Origin: Calocera cornea HHB12733
Taxonomy: Eukaryota > Basidiomycota > Dacrymycetes > Dacrymycetales > Dacrymycetaceae
Direction of reading: 5' to 3'
Assembly (NCBI GenBank): GCA_001632435.1
Contig: KV423915.1
Span: 360,954-424,953, forward strand
Length of the DNA stretch: 64,000 nt
A program made the translations under genes and the position numbers. Below are positions 23,504 to 35,282 of the stretch, one piece after another. The notes beneath the pieces are model-generated. The model was not told where the DNA came from, ran no database searches, and saw nothing but the letters and a program-made list of their open reading frames with translations. Every line of letters begins with the position of its first letter. Positions within the stretch are counted from its first letter, which is position 1.

Positions 23504-25628
23504 TCAGAGTTGACTGCTAACGCCACTGCGCCGTTCAGCGCCGAGCGCGATTGACCGAGGGGGTGCGAAACGGGGGAACAGTTGACCAAGCTTCCTTTGA
23601 ACCCTGTTGGCTGTCCAGCTGCCGGCTGTATGCATGATTTCACCATTGGGTGTGCCATCGACGATATGCGCACGTTGAGCTGGGGTTTGTGCAAGGGAGT
23701 AGCCCACAAGGCCAAGGAGGAGAAGCTCAGCCCGGCCACGTTCCGTCGAGTTTTCCTGAGAGTCCCAGTGGCCACGCTGGTTAAGGTATCGGGCTCGACC
23801 ATATTCCCACAACGCTTTGTATCTGTTGAGCCATCCTTTGTGACTGTTGAGAGTTCGTCGACTTAGGGTGACTCCTAATCGGTGGTTGGCAAACCAAGTG
23901 GCGATATGGTTGGCTGTAATGACGCCATCCCAGGGGTCGACCGGCGGGGCCCGGTAGGAATCGGTGGCTTTCGCAGAAGGCATTCCAAGCGCTGAACAAA
24001 CTTCACTGTACATCATGACACGTCGGATGAACCAGAGGAAGCTGGTTGGGGCTGTGGCCTGTTCTTCCGGGTCGATGCGGGTTAAGGCGGAAACAACATG
24101 CGGGAAGCGATTGTCGAGATAACGGCAGAGGTGAGGGAAGTACGGCTCGTTCAGAATATCGCTGGAGATTGACCGAATTGGCGCTGGAGTCAACGATGTG
24201 TCCATGAGGGGCTGTCCTTCTTCCTGGCTCCGAGAGACAGTCGGACTAGGGCGAGTCGTGGACGCGTCGGCAGGAGGGTGAGATTGACGTTCAACTGTTT
24301 CCGACATCGGGACGGTAGGGGGTAGGGAGCAGTACGTGTCCACCAGCTGCGCCTCGTCCTGGGATTCCCCGACGAGGTAGATGACGTAGACGATGCGGGT
24401 AAAGAGAATGGGTGGGATAGACGGCGGGAGACGTTCGAGGAATTGTCGAGTTTCGGGAAGAGACATGTCCATGGGCTCAATATGTTCGTTTGTCGCCGTC
24501 GCATCAGAAAGAATGTGTCGAAGCGTGCCCAGAAATCGGTGGCCCGGGAGAGCCCAGAACGGCGAAGGGTGGCGACCGTGAACAGAGGGGACCGTGGACG
24601 TGCCCACGTGGAAATGATTAAAACGTGGGGTCGAAAATTGTTCGAGGGCATGGGTGGGGATGGCTGCGGATGGCAGTAAGGCTCGGGGAAGAAGGAGAGC
24701 CACAGGAGGAGAATCAGGAAGGTCGCTCTTTGCGATACCAGCGCGGGCATACACAACGCCGTGTCGAGGTGATCCATCGAATAGAATGAGAAGAATCGAG
24801 CAGGAGTTGGCTGCGGCAGACGTCAGTTCTGGGTAGAAAGAGAGAGTGATTAATAAGTCGACGTTACCTCGAGGAGTAGAGCACTGTGTTACGAAAGTGT
24901 GATCGGGTGTAGCACGCGGATATGGAGTTTCCCCGTCGTCCATGGCCGAAGGGCTGCGCAAGGGAACCGGCAGAGGGGGGACGATGGGCTCAGAACCCTG
25001 ATGCACATCGGAGACGGCGACAGGCAAAGTGGATGCAAGGGGTGAAGCACCGTGTGGGTGAGACCTTGGCTGGAAAGGGTGGGATGCAGAGGTGCCTAAG
25101 GGGACGGGATTGGTGCGGGGTTGGAGACGCTGAGCACGTTCTGCCGCAAGGAGGGCGAGAAATCTAGTAGGGTGTTCAGCGGCCGAAGGCCAGAGGGGAT
25201 AATGCATGAGGTGCGCACTGATTCTGAACAGCATATTCGCCCATATCCGCAGCTCTCCGCGACAGATCCTCCTGAGAAGTAGATGAAGACAACTGATCAG
25301 ACCGCGGGGATGCCGTGCCGCTGGAGGAATTGTCTGATTCATGAGCCGAGGGGCCAACTGGAGACGGAGGCTCGTTGAGGAGAATTTCGGCAAGCTGAGA
25401 GTCATGTTCGTCTGTTGTGGGAGAGACAGGCTCTATCGGGGTCGGAGCAGCTGGCGGGTTCGAAGGATAAGGGGATTGGACTGGTGAGATGGTGATCTGA
25501 ATTTCTTGAGGCCGATATCGCAATCGTCGTCTAATGACACGATCGGGAAGATACTGATGCGAAAGGTCGGGAATACCTCCCCGGGAGAGGGAAATACTGC
25601 GTGTGATATGCTGCGAGCGTTGGGACAT
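23504..25628 (-). CDS. Accessory protein of the integrase element, unknown function
   Basis: Two exons separated by a GT-AG intron at about 24,830-24,867 (donor after CTCCTCGAG, acceptor CTACCCAG). The main C-terminal part, about 440 residues, has a proline/serine-rich head and a helical globular end with FLWFIRRVMMYSEVCSAL, RRTLNSHKGWLNRYKALWEY and a final basic tail (NRVQRKLGQLFPRF). Near 25,170-25,400 two frames overlap, so another intron or a frameshift lies there and the true start (25,628 ATG or upstream) is unsure. It lies 217 bp downstream of the integrase gene in the same orientation, which suggests that the two belong to one element. I know no function for it. Confidence 0.5.
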
Positions 25629-25844
25629 TAGGCGGTGCTCATCGAACAGAGGATGAGGAGACGCGTAAGTCAAAGGGGCGGAGGCAGATGTGATGTCAAG
25701 AAGCGTGGGCGCGAGGTGAATGTGGGTTATACAGTATCTCCGCGTGTTTAGCACATGTATGGATAATGTAGTGACTACTGTATGGAACGTAGCACTAAGA
25801 TGACTCAGGATAGATGTTGGGTAGTGTAGGGAAATAATATAGAC

Positions 25845-27573
25845 TTATGAGTGCGCAGTAAGGGGAGTGAATGTTGTACAGAGTTGATATGCTCGCCGCC
25901 ACCGCTCTGTGAGTGATGTATGATCTGAACCGTCAAAATGTCCTTCGTCTGCAAGTGTCCTTTGAAGAACAACGATATCATCGGGGCTAAACGGCGGACT
26001 GGGCGGAACGGCATCGATGGTATTGAGCCGAGACGGGATAGGATCTCCGATGGCAGGGGAGGAGTTCGAAATGGGTATGAATCCGAAGTTCGGCAAATAA
26101 TGAGGATCAGGAGGGAGCTGAAGAGAGTGAGACGCAGCTGCTGAGCCGTTGGTTGACGACATCGAATTAGATTCTTCATTTGGAGCAAGACAGTTGATAC
26201 CCCTCGCGCCAAGCTGAAGGCAACCAGCGAGAAAGAGCTCGGCGGGTCGCTGATTGGAACCCTCGAGCGAAAGCGTGTGGTAGTTCCAAGAATCTTGAAA
26301 CGAGATGGCGTCATCATTGATGTCGTCGATAAATAGCCATTGAACAAGCCAAATATGATCTTGGTTGAGAGGATTGAGGGCGTGGCTGGTCTCCAGCGAG
26401 TGGAAAAACTCGGCCCACTTTTCAGCAAACGAGTTGTTGACTTCAACCCACATTCTCTCTATACGAGTATTGTGGACAGATTTACCCCAGATATAGGAGC
26501 CACGGTTGGTGCCGCGGTGTTGAACCATCCACTCAGCAACGCGAAGGTTTTCTGCACCATGATCGCCCCGGACGCGGGATGGGGTGCCGTAGTAGCTCCG
26601 GGCTTCCTGAAAGACTTGGAAGACGGTATCGGCCCGGTTGTTGGGACTGACACGAATACCGAGAACACACCGGGAATAGCCGTCGACAAAACAATGAATC
26701 CACATTTTCCAACGATGGAATCGATGGTTCCCATCGTGATGCCATAGGGAGTTTGGCCCTGGAACCTTATAGCGACGTCGGGGTATGATACGACGCTCAA
26801 AGGTGCGACGAGTGACATCCAATCGGCGTAAAGACGCAGTGAGACGGTGCAGCGGGACGTGATGGCCAAGCGCCACGAGGTGACCGTTCAACATTCGGCG
26901 ACCGTTGTCATTGAAGATCGTACGCCATGCCCTGACAAGGTTGTCAAGTTGTAGGTCGGTGAGAGACCCGGGTCTCGGTCGTCGACCGATGTAACGTCGC
27001 CGCGCCCCAGAAGTGGTATTCGTTTCTTCGTAGATGCGCTGGCCAGGAGTTGAGAGGCCGCTTTCGAGAAGGCGACGTTGAAGAGTTTTGGGTGATATGT
27101 GCAAAAGACGTGCCGCCTTTGTGCGACTGGACAATAGCTTGATTTCTTGGAGGAAACGGGGATTTATTTGCTTGCGAGGTCGACCACGGCGACCATGAAT
27201 ATGATGGTTTGTGACGGCCTGAGGGACGCATCGCGGCAGATTGTCGAGGATGGAAGAAAAGGCCCCATCAAGCTGAAGCAGCATGGAACGAACGTCACGC
27301 TCTATTGCTGTGAGTTCAGCCGGGGTGAAGATATGAAGCACCTGGGGTAGTTGGATGAATGACAGTGCAGCAGTGAAGGCAAGAGGTGCTAACGGATTGA
27401 ATCGTCCTCCAGAACAGGACCACGGCAGAGCGTGTGGACTCTAACGCAGGCCTGTCACCGACATCGAAGCGAAGAGAGTGGACGACACGGCGCTGGAGAG
27501 CGTCAAATTCTTCTGCAACAGCATTGCAGGAATGTTCCGGCCGGGATAAGATGCCTTCTGGGTTGAGAGGCAT
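25845..27573 (-). CDS. Integrase core (rve-like DDE) transposase
   Basis: Exon 1 is 27573-27394 (60 codons) and exon 2 is 27341-25845, with a 52-nt intron, giving 558 residues. After an N-terminal helical region comes GRRGRPRK and a helix-turn-helix ([19 protein letters not shown]). The catalytic core shows the three acidic positions in [27 protein letters not shown] and the final [11 protein letters not shown], the pattern of the integrase core family typical of agaricomycete genomes. The reading frame is intact, with no stop or frameshift in the core. The partial gene at 63,534 shares both the N-terminal domain and the exact intron position, which supports the exon 1 join. Confidence 0.85.
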
Positions 27574-30079
27574 AGTACATGCACATAGCAAGAAGAGCAG
27601 GGTGAGCTGGAAAATGCATAGCGCCTAGATGCATCCGGTTGCGGGTTGAACGAAGACAAATCCGTCCAATTGGTTGATACGGTCGGTTGTGAAACGATGC
27701 CACAGAAACGAAGCAGAAGACGGATTCGGATACAGTGCGGAGGAGGGAAAGCTGATTGATCGGCTTCGCTTCGAAGCCTACTGATCGGCATCGCGCAGGA
27801 CGCTGAACGAAGCCGAATTTAACCGGTAGGTCGATACTGCCGGTTGAGAAGTAGCGCCACAGCAGTAAAGCGGAAATTCCTTTGTGATAGGACGGTGAAG
27901 TGGCAAGGCTGAACTGGTTGGCTTGGACAGGGATACGAAAGATCTGTGAAGAACCCAACGCGGAAGAGAAGTGTATGATGACCGGGTCCAGACTCGGGGT
28001 GGGACCCCAGTGAGCGGTGGCTGGCCGTCAAAAAGATAGTACGGGGCTAGACCCACGTGTACTGGCAGGTACAGCGGAGGAAATAAAGATCCGTGCACTG
28101 TCGTGCGCATTTGAGCAGTATTTGGAGTTTGATAGGCATTGTGGCATCAAACATGTGTGTGCAGGGGAGGACAAATGTAAGGCCGCGTTTTCGCGAGAGG
28201 GTGCGGAATGCGGGAGAAAGGGGTGCGTGGCTGTGCGGGGAGAGTGGGTGGCGGAATCGGGCAAACTGCGGGTGCGGGGAGGGACCGGGCCAAGGTCAGG
28301 CTAAACGGAGGGAGGAGGGAAAGGATGGGGGAGGGACAGTGCGTAGCGGAGGCAGAGGAGGTGAAGTCCATTTATGTCCCATATGTCACCTCATAGACTG
28401 CCTATTTATCGCCCGAGGACTCGGGCCATGGTGAACCCTGAATGTATTACTACCCAAGAGAAGCCCTCGATCTCGGAGGTCTGAGTGAGGTTCCGCTTTC
28501 TCGCTTTCCGAAAAGGGACTGGGTGACTAGCCAAGTTGGCGCTGTCGTTGTTGATGGGCTGTCCTTTCTTCTTTGTCCCCTTGCTGGTGTCGGACTATCG
28601 CTGATCCAAGCGTGGGCGCCTCGTTCCTTTAACGTCAGCGGTAAATTGATTGATCCAGAGTGTCGCTGCTGGCAGTTCCTTTACATGACGTACTGCGTCT
28701 TTCCAAAGACCTGGTCGCCTGCGATGTCTGAAGCACAGAGCCCACGGATGTTCAGGACCTTTCAGATTCTGCCTTTTTGAGCTACAAATGCTGTGTGTAA
28801 GGGTAGAATACCCTGCTCGGAGGGTACATATCTCGTCGAAGGCCTCCCGGAACCCAGAAAGGCGTCAGGCTATTGTGTTGCAGTTGCACTCGGAAAAGTA
28901 CTATGCTAACCCGGTGTACGCCCAAGAAGATCGCTCCTGACTCTTTGGGCAGGACGGCTGATTGCTAGTTGCCCATATACATGGCCCTTGACACGCCCAA
29001 GAAGCTTGTTCCTTATCCCCTCAGCACGACGGTTGACCGGCAACCCATATACAGGGTGAACAAACAGATTTCCCCCTGGGTGCAAAGTACCTGCAGCCGA
29101 CCTAAGCTCCTCGACCTGCAGAAGACAATAAGAACCACGTTACCCCAAGAAAAGTGCGGCCACAGACCGAGACCGAGACCGCCAACGCCCGCCGGTCCGC
29201 CTCACGAGCGATCCCAAAGACTCCTGCCCACTTCTTGCCTCTTGGCCGCTCTCGCAGCGCGGGCCCTCACAGCCCGGCCCCTCTCCGCGTCTGTCGCCGC
29301 TGCACAGACGACGGGCCACTGGGAGTGGTAGGTGCCCTTCCACCGGCCCGACCGAAGAACGATTCTGCACTTACAGTACGAAACGACGCCGTACGGGACC
29401 ACCAGCGGGACCGCCGCGTACTACAGTACACGCAGGAACTGTGCGGGACCGCTGTGCAACCTGTGTACAAGAGCTGGTTGGCAGCTACCCACGCGCGGTA
29501 CGTCCTCCTGTGCTGCTCACATCCAGTACATCGTCTCACCCACGCTCTCAGTCCCAAGGAATCAGGATGATGCGGCGCAGAGCCGAACTCCCACTCCCCC
29601 TGTGCTCAGCTGCTCGCGCGGCCAACTCCTTCCTAGGTGATGTGAGCGAAAATCGCCGTCGTTTCGCTTCGCTTCGTTCCAGTGCTCTGCGGTATACGCG
29701 TGTAACTCAACTCTAGCCGCTGCCTCCGAGGCTCCGATTTCCGCAACCTTCCCGCTTGGACTGGACGACTGACCGGCTCGTCTGCGTCATGTAACTGTTA
29801 CCGCCTGGTAGTGTTGATATATATCATCATCATCAGCTCGACAAGGTCGGAGGTCTCACCGCCGTATCCCATGTCCCCGTGTCCCCGTGTCCCCGTGTCA
29901 CTGCCGACCGCGTGCCCGCCCGAACCAAACAGACCGCCTCATCTCTTAACCGATACATCAGCGCCCATAGTACAGTACAGTATACAGTACAGTACAGCAA
30001 CTGCAAGAGCTACAGCAGCGCAAGCCGGCCGGCCGCCGCTCGCTCAGAGCCAGAGCCAGAGCCAGAGCCAGAGTCGGAC
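27574..30079. other. Gene-poor stretch between the integrase element and the hydrolase
   Basis: 27,660-27,960 holds two diverged copies of a roughly 175-bp block (a GGTTGxGAAxxxGCCACAG core near 27,685 and 27,842), perhaps the outer part of the element. An isolated 112-codon ATG frame at 28,442-28,780 has no recognisable feature. 29,960-30,075 holds short TACAGTACAG and GAGCCA repeats. Nothing else is supported. Confidence 0.4.
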
Positions 30080-31853
30080 TCAAAGCAGCAGCAGCTCCTC
30101 GACGGCCCTCCTACACTCGCCCTCGCCCCTCAGGCCCTTACACAGATCGTGCCCCGCGCCCTTGACGATGCGCCAGGCGACCTTTCCCCTGCCCACGGCG
30201 CCGCTCCAGATATCCCGCTGGACGCGCTGCCAGTTCGGTGTGCTGTCCATGCGCTCCCGGCTGGTCAGCACGAGCTGGGGCGTCGTGAACGGGTAGTCCG
30301 GGTAGGTGCTGTTGAGCGCGAGGGAGGAGGCCGAGTCGCGCCGGTGCGCCTGGAGCCGCTCGTCCAGGCGGGATTTTTGCAGCGCGTCCGCGTGAGGCCC
30401 GACCGTCCGCCACCAGCGCGTGTTCTGCGGGCGCTGGCCGCGGAAGAGGTCGCCCAGCCTGCTCCAGCCCAGGGGGGAGAGGGCGTAGGCCCAGAAATCG
30501 CCCAGGGCGGACGGGGGCGGCGGCTCGTAGAAGAGCGAGGGGTGCTGCGCCTCGATGTACAGGAGGGAGTGGGTCTGCTCCGGGTAGAGCGTGGCGAAGT
30601 AGCGGGATATGAGCCCGCCGTACCCCGCGCCGACGAGCATGAACGGCCCGCGCTCGTCCATCCTCTCCAGCGCCGAGTGGAGCGCTTCGGTCACGTGGGG
30701 GACATCGGAGCTGGGGGAGGAGTCGGAGAAGCCGTACCCCGGGCGGTCCCAGATGCACGCGCGGCCAACGCCTTCCTGCGCGAGGCGGATGAGCCACTCC
30801 CCGCCCAGAGTGCCAGGGATGCCGGACATGGACTCGTAGAGCATCACGGGGGGCTGCCTGACGGGCACGGCGGAGGCGGGCCAGGAGGCGGCGAAGGCGT
30901 CCCCGGAATCGAACGAGCCAGAGGAGGACGGGTGCACGGTGTTGTTCCTCTGCCCTGCGCAGGCAATATGCACGTTGTACGGCCACCTGGACGGGGGAGG
31001 CTGCACAGCTACCAGCTGGCTCTCGGGGTACGGCAGGTCGAGGGTCGAGTCCGCCCCTGCGACCACAAGGTTGAGCGTGATCATCTACATACAAGGTGCA
31101 TGATGAGCCTCCTATGCCGCGCTGAGACGCCGTTGACATGCTCACCAACAATGCGCCGGCACTGGCGAAGGAGATGAGGAACTCCAGCGCGACCTTGAGC
31201 GCCGTGCGCAGGCGCTTGCCCCAGTGCCCGCCCTCGGTCGCGATGAGCATCGCGCGCCGCTCGGCCTCCTCCTCCGTCATGGCGCGCCTGGCGAGCGCGG
31301 CCTGTGCATGCACGTGGTCCACATAGACGCTCGACCCCAGGGCGGTGCCTATCGTGGCGAGAAGCAGGAGGAGGGCTGTGGCGCCCAGCCAGGCCTCGCG
31401 GTGCCTGAGGGAGTTGACGCTGGCGAGGAGGAGGAGATCGAGGAGGGTGGAGGCGAGGCAGAACCAGAGGACCAAGCGGGTGAGGAGTGCGGGGGCGTCG
31501 AATGTGAGTAATGCGGAGAGAGCGAGGAGGGCGGCGAGGAGGGCGAGGAGGAGGGGTGTGCCGGTCGAGGAGCGGTGTGGGGGGAGGTAGGTGGCGAGTG
31601 CCGGGTGGATGAGTGCGAGGAGGAGGGTGAGGGTGAGGGTGAGGGCGAGGAATGCGAGGAGGAAGAGGAGGAGGAAGAGGAGGAGGCGCGGGAGGAAGGA
31701 CGGGCCGTGCCGGGACGGGTGCTTGGTGCCGGCCTCGACCTGGTGTGCGTGTGCGTGTGCGTGTGGGGGCGGCGGGGCCGCGACGGCGCTGTAGGACGGC
31801 GGGGCGGAGGGTGGGACAAGCGCGTCGATCTCTGTGGGCTGGTGCTGCGCCAT
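30080..31853 (-). CDS. Membrane-anchored alpha/beta-hydrolase-like protein lacking the nucleophile serine
   Basis: Exons 31853-31146 and 31084-30080 give 570 residues. The first exon has a proline- and histidine-rich head and four to five leucine-rich transmembrane segments. The second is an alpha/beta hydrolase fold: CIWDRPGYGFSDSSPSSD, then the nucleophile-elbow position VGAGYGGLISRYFATLYPE, then the late histidine region WRIVKGAGHDLC. In the G-x-S-x-G elbow, glycine replaces the catalytic serine (GAGYG), while the histidine segment is kept. It may therefore be a non-hydrolytic or altered member. The ATG at 31,853 begins the conserved frame; the open frame upstream lacks character. The 6.2-kb mobile element starts only 217 bp upstream of this ATG, so the promoter is interrupted or supplied by the element. 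Confidence 0.75.
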
Positions 31854-32064
31854 CTCGCCTGAGGACGTCGTCGACTGTCGAGCGAGCACGGGGGAGTGAG
31901 CAGGGGGGACGGGGACGAGCAAGAGAGCGCAGGGAACGCCAGGAGCGGCCTTCAACTTCTCATAGGGGATGCATGACCGCTTTCAATCATGGTCCCCTCC
32001 CACTACGTCATCGCCGCACCGCATCACGGCATCACGTGCTGGACGCCAGAGACTAGGCTTCAAC

Positions 32065-32069
32065 CAGTG
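32065..32069. repeat. Candidate target-site duplication, left (CAGTG)
   Basis: The CAGTG immediately outside the left inverted repeat equals the CAGTG at 38,256-38,260 outside the right one. Five base pairs is unusual for Harbinger-type elements, which typically duplicate three. Confidence 0.65.
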
Positions 32070-32086
32070 GATGACTTTCCGTAGAC
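32070..32086 (+). repeat. Left terminal inverted repeat
   Basis: GATGACTTTCCGTAGAC, identical to the reverse complement of 38,239-38,255. Beyond 17 bp the arms diverge but share AGATTTC and CCTAGAT words. Confidence 0.9.
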
Positions 32087-32355
32087 GTAGATCCTAAACG
32101 GAGGTAGATTTCGGAGGCAGAATCCTAGATAGGTCCCGCGTACCCAATCCGTAGGGTGCATGCGCGCACCCTCCTAGATCCTAGTTTGCTCACGTGCTCT
32201 ACACAGATCACGCCATTTGCTTCCGTTCTGGCCGCCGAGGGGGATGACAGCTGTCCATTCAGGTTGCGCCTCCCCCATACCCTCTCTCTCGGCTCATCGT
32301 CGCCCCCGATCGCCTCCTCGCTGTCTCGCCCCGTCCCCGATTCTTCCGTCCGCCA

Positions 32356-35087
32356 ATGGCATTGGCCAATTTCGTCCCTCAGAGCCATGCGCTCACCCCA
32401 GGCACGGCTCAGCGCATCGTCCACAACAAGCTGGACAGGCGCACCCTGCCCCACGTTCAGCTGTGGGACGTCAAGGAGATCACCCAGCCCAGTGGTCGGT
32501 CTCGAGAGCCTCCCTGCTTCCTGTGAGTCCACCAACGCCCCGTAGGATGCGCAACCTGACCGGCCCGTAGACTCTTCCTCAATGACGGCAAGTTCATCAT
32601 CGGCGCCGTCGCTGGCCTCGACGTCGTCTGGCAACTGCAGACGTACCGTCTCCGGCGATACGATGAGGTGCAGATCGTCGGCTACGATAACTGGCCTGTG
32701 CCCGGCGAGGCCCGAGGGTGCACATCCTGCTCTGTTTGCCTTCCCTCCCTCCCAGGATGCGCTGACGCAACCCACAGTGTCGTCTCCACCCTCATCCATA
32801 ACTTCATCCGAGTCAAGGCGCATCCTGGTCAGATTGGGGCCAACGCTGGTCGTCCGCGCGGGTACAAGCACCTCAGTCAGATCGCATACATCAGGTTGCG
32901 CCAAGAACCTCCCAAGTACGACTGGGTGGATCCCAACACGCAGCGCGACCTGGTCATTGCCCCGCGTCTCCTGACCGGTGGCGAGGCCAACATTCCTGTT
33001 GAGCTTGCGCAGCCTGTGCCGCTTGGCGGCTGGATGTTCACTGTCGGCCGACGCCTCCCCCAGCACGCGCAAGACTACATTACTCCGGGGCACTCCCCCC
33101 TCGACCCCGGTGGGCTCGTCCAGGATGGGCTGCAGTTCTGCCTTCATCTGCCCGGTCACGGCTACCGCTGGGGCCCATCCTTCCAGGCGATCATCGACGC
33201 CCAGGGTGCGCACCCTGTGAACCCAACCGCCAACCCCCTTAACCCAGATCCCGACCCCATTCCTGGTGAAGCCCCAACCCCTCCCAACAGGGCCCCGCCC
33301 CCCCCACCCACCCAGGGTGCGCTCACTGGGCTGCAGGGCCCCTTCAAGTATCCCGCCCACGCCGTACGCCCCAATCACCTGCACCCGGCGCATCCTGGCT
33401 GGGACAACGTGTCCCAGATCACCCTGGCCAGTGGCACGGTGGACGTCTGGGTGCGCATCAACCGCATTGACGACAAGGGTGTGACGACGGACCTTGTCGT
33501 CCACGACGAGACGGGGAAAATCGACATCGTGATCCGCCCTGGCCTCAAGCGTCATACTCGCAGGTTGCGCGTCGGTCGCTGCTATCAGCTGTACGGCGCA
33601 ACCTGCGTCCCTACCGCTATCTTCTGCCGCACGTTCCACCCCGTCCAACTCTCGCTCGACGAGGGTTGTCAGATCTTTGAGGTGAGTGTGCCCCCCGCCA
33701 GGTTGCGCACCCTACTGATGTTTGCCTCTAGTGTAACGAACCATCCATCCCAGAATGGATTATCGAACCCCGCAAGCTGAACCAACTCGTGCGCGGCGTC
33801 CCGAACAAGCCCATTGGTCCGTGCTTGCTGGCCAGGATGCGCACCCTGAAGCTGACGATTCCTGTAGACGTATGGTGCGTGATCATGAATACGAGCGAAG
33901 TGATCCCCGGCAAGGCCAAGGGCGATCCCACCAAGGTGAGGTTGCGCCATGCTCTTATTTGGCGCATCCTGGCTAATGTGTTTCAGGGCTGGGATAGAGC
34001 CCCCTCGTTGACACGCTGCGAGGTGTGGGCGACCGACAAGACCTTGACTGCTGTCCGAATTGTCGCTTGGGACGAGTTCCCCGAACAGCTCTACGGCCGC
34101 GATGGCGAAGTGGTCCTCCTCCACAACGTGACAATGGAGGATGGACGGCGCGATGAGATATGCTTGAAGACGGTCAGCGGGCTGACCGAGATCCTCCGTG
34201 GCCAGGATGCGCCCGAGCTCGCGCCGGCGTACAACGACATGATTGCCTGGTGAGTGGGGCGCATCCTCAGGCTGCGCCTGCGACTAGAGGGCGCAACCTG
34301 ATCCTTTCCTAGGTGGATCGCGGCCGCGGCGGACGACTCCACTCCCTGGAACGTCCTCGCTCTCAGCTGCAGCGCAGACGGTGCCAAAGCGCTGCAGCGC
34401 CTGGGACTCAAGACGAAAGCGCCCACCCTGGACATCACCGCCGTTCGCAGGAAGGGACTGGGCCGCCACCAGTTGCCAGACTTCTTCAAGATCGACGGGC
34501 GCATCCGTGTGCTGAATCCAGGCTCGGTCACATATGTAGGGTGCGCTCGCGATAACTGCAACAAGAAGGTGGAGCCAGCCGACCAGATTGCGCCTGGACT
34601 TTTCCAGTGTGCGCGCTGCGATCACCAGTTTGGCCAGGGGCAGGGACGGTGAGTCTGGCCGGCGCGCATCCTACGCTGGCGCATCCTGACTGTGTGCGTC
34701 CAGGTACAGGATGCGCGTGACAATCACGGATGGGAAGGGCGACATGGAGGACGCTGTCGCATTCAACACGGCAACCGAGGCAGTGGTAGGACTACCAGCC
34801 AGCAACATGCGCCAGACCATGGGAGTCAACCCGCTCGATGTATGCCGGAGTGTCTCTCACAGGTTGCGCATCCTCACTGACCCCTTCGCAGTTCGAACAA
34901 TACAACCTCGCGCGCTGGGCCATCGCGGCGGCGGAGCAGAAGAGATGGTTGATCAGCATTGAAGCACGTACTGAGGCACATGGGCCTGTGAGTCCGCAGG
35001 ATGCGCGCAACCTGCCCGGGCTGATCTTGTACACAGTTCAAGGGCAGGCGGCAATGGATTGTAACTCAGTTCGAGGAGAAGGTGTAA
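32356..35087 (+). CDS. Replication protein A large subunit (RPA1/Rfa1-like), element-borne
   Basis: Nine exons (32356-32522, 32571-32717, 32778-33681, 33732-33935, 33987-34249, 34313-34648, 34704-34839, 34892-34987, 35037-35087) give 767 residues, longer than the usual 600-650. The order matches RPA70: an N-terminal OB fold with LPHVQLWDVKEI and GKFIIGAVAGLD, a long proline-rich linker, DBD-A with WVRINRIDDKG and VVHDETGKIDIVI, DBD-B around the IVAWDEF region, and DBD-C with KGLGRHQLPDFFKIDGRI. A zinc ribbon near residues 638-665 reads CARDNCNKKV then FQCARCDHQF (CX4CX16CX2C). RPA1 binds single-stranded DNA in replication and repair. Introns are 48-63 nt and each holds the element's palindromic motif. 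The extra length is mostly linker, including AHP tripeptides encoded by motif copies. Confidence 0.85.
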
Positions 35088-35282
35088 CCAGGCGTAGGCT
35101 ATGTTTCTTTCCGTGTTCTCGTGTACGCGACGCGTCTCCGACGTGTCGTTTAATTGAAATGAATTTGTTTGTAACCCTGAGCGTGGCGACATGAATCTGA
35201 ATCACCAGGGTGCGCATCCTGAGGAGGCTCAGCACATCACCCATGGCAAACGATCACCACCTTTGTGGTGGGCAGAGCAAAC
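35088..35282. other. Spacer between the RPA1-like and transposase genes
   Basis: Short intergenic segment holding at least one motif copy (near 35,205); it probably carries the transposase promoter. Confidence 0.4.

Larger units (their letters stand above)
23504..27573 (-). mobile_element. DDE-integrase type transposable element (coding core only)
   Basis: Two minus-strand genes in tandem, an integrase and an accessory protein. I could not identify terminal repeats or target duplication, so only the coding core is marked. A relative of the integrase begins at 63,534. Confidence 0.6.

Noticed and set aside
28442..28780. 112-residue plus-strand open frame
   Set aside because: It starts with ATG but has no recognisable domain, splice context or neighbour support, so I left it as a note in the spacer entry.
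30138..31955. 605-codon frame continuing from the hydrolase first exon without splicing
   Set aside because: The second half reads as arginine/proline-rich shadow; splicing at 31,085-31,145 gives the conserved hydrolase domain.
32125..33648. 507-codon open frame on the minus strand opposite the RPA1-like gene
   Set aside because: It is a shadow of the plus-strand coding sequence. The plus strand has domain motifs and phase-consistent introns; the minus frame has none.
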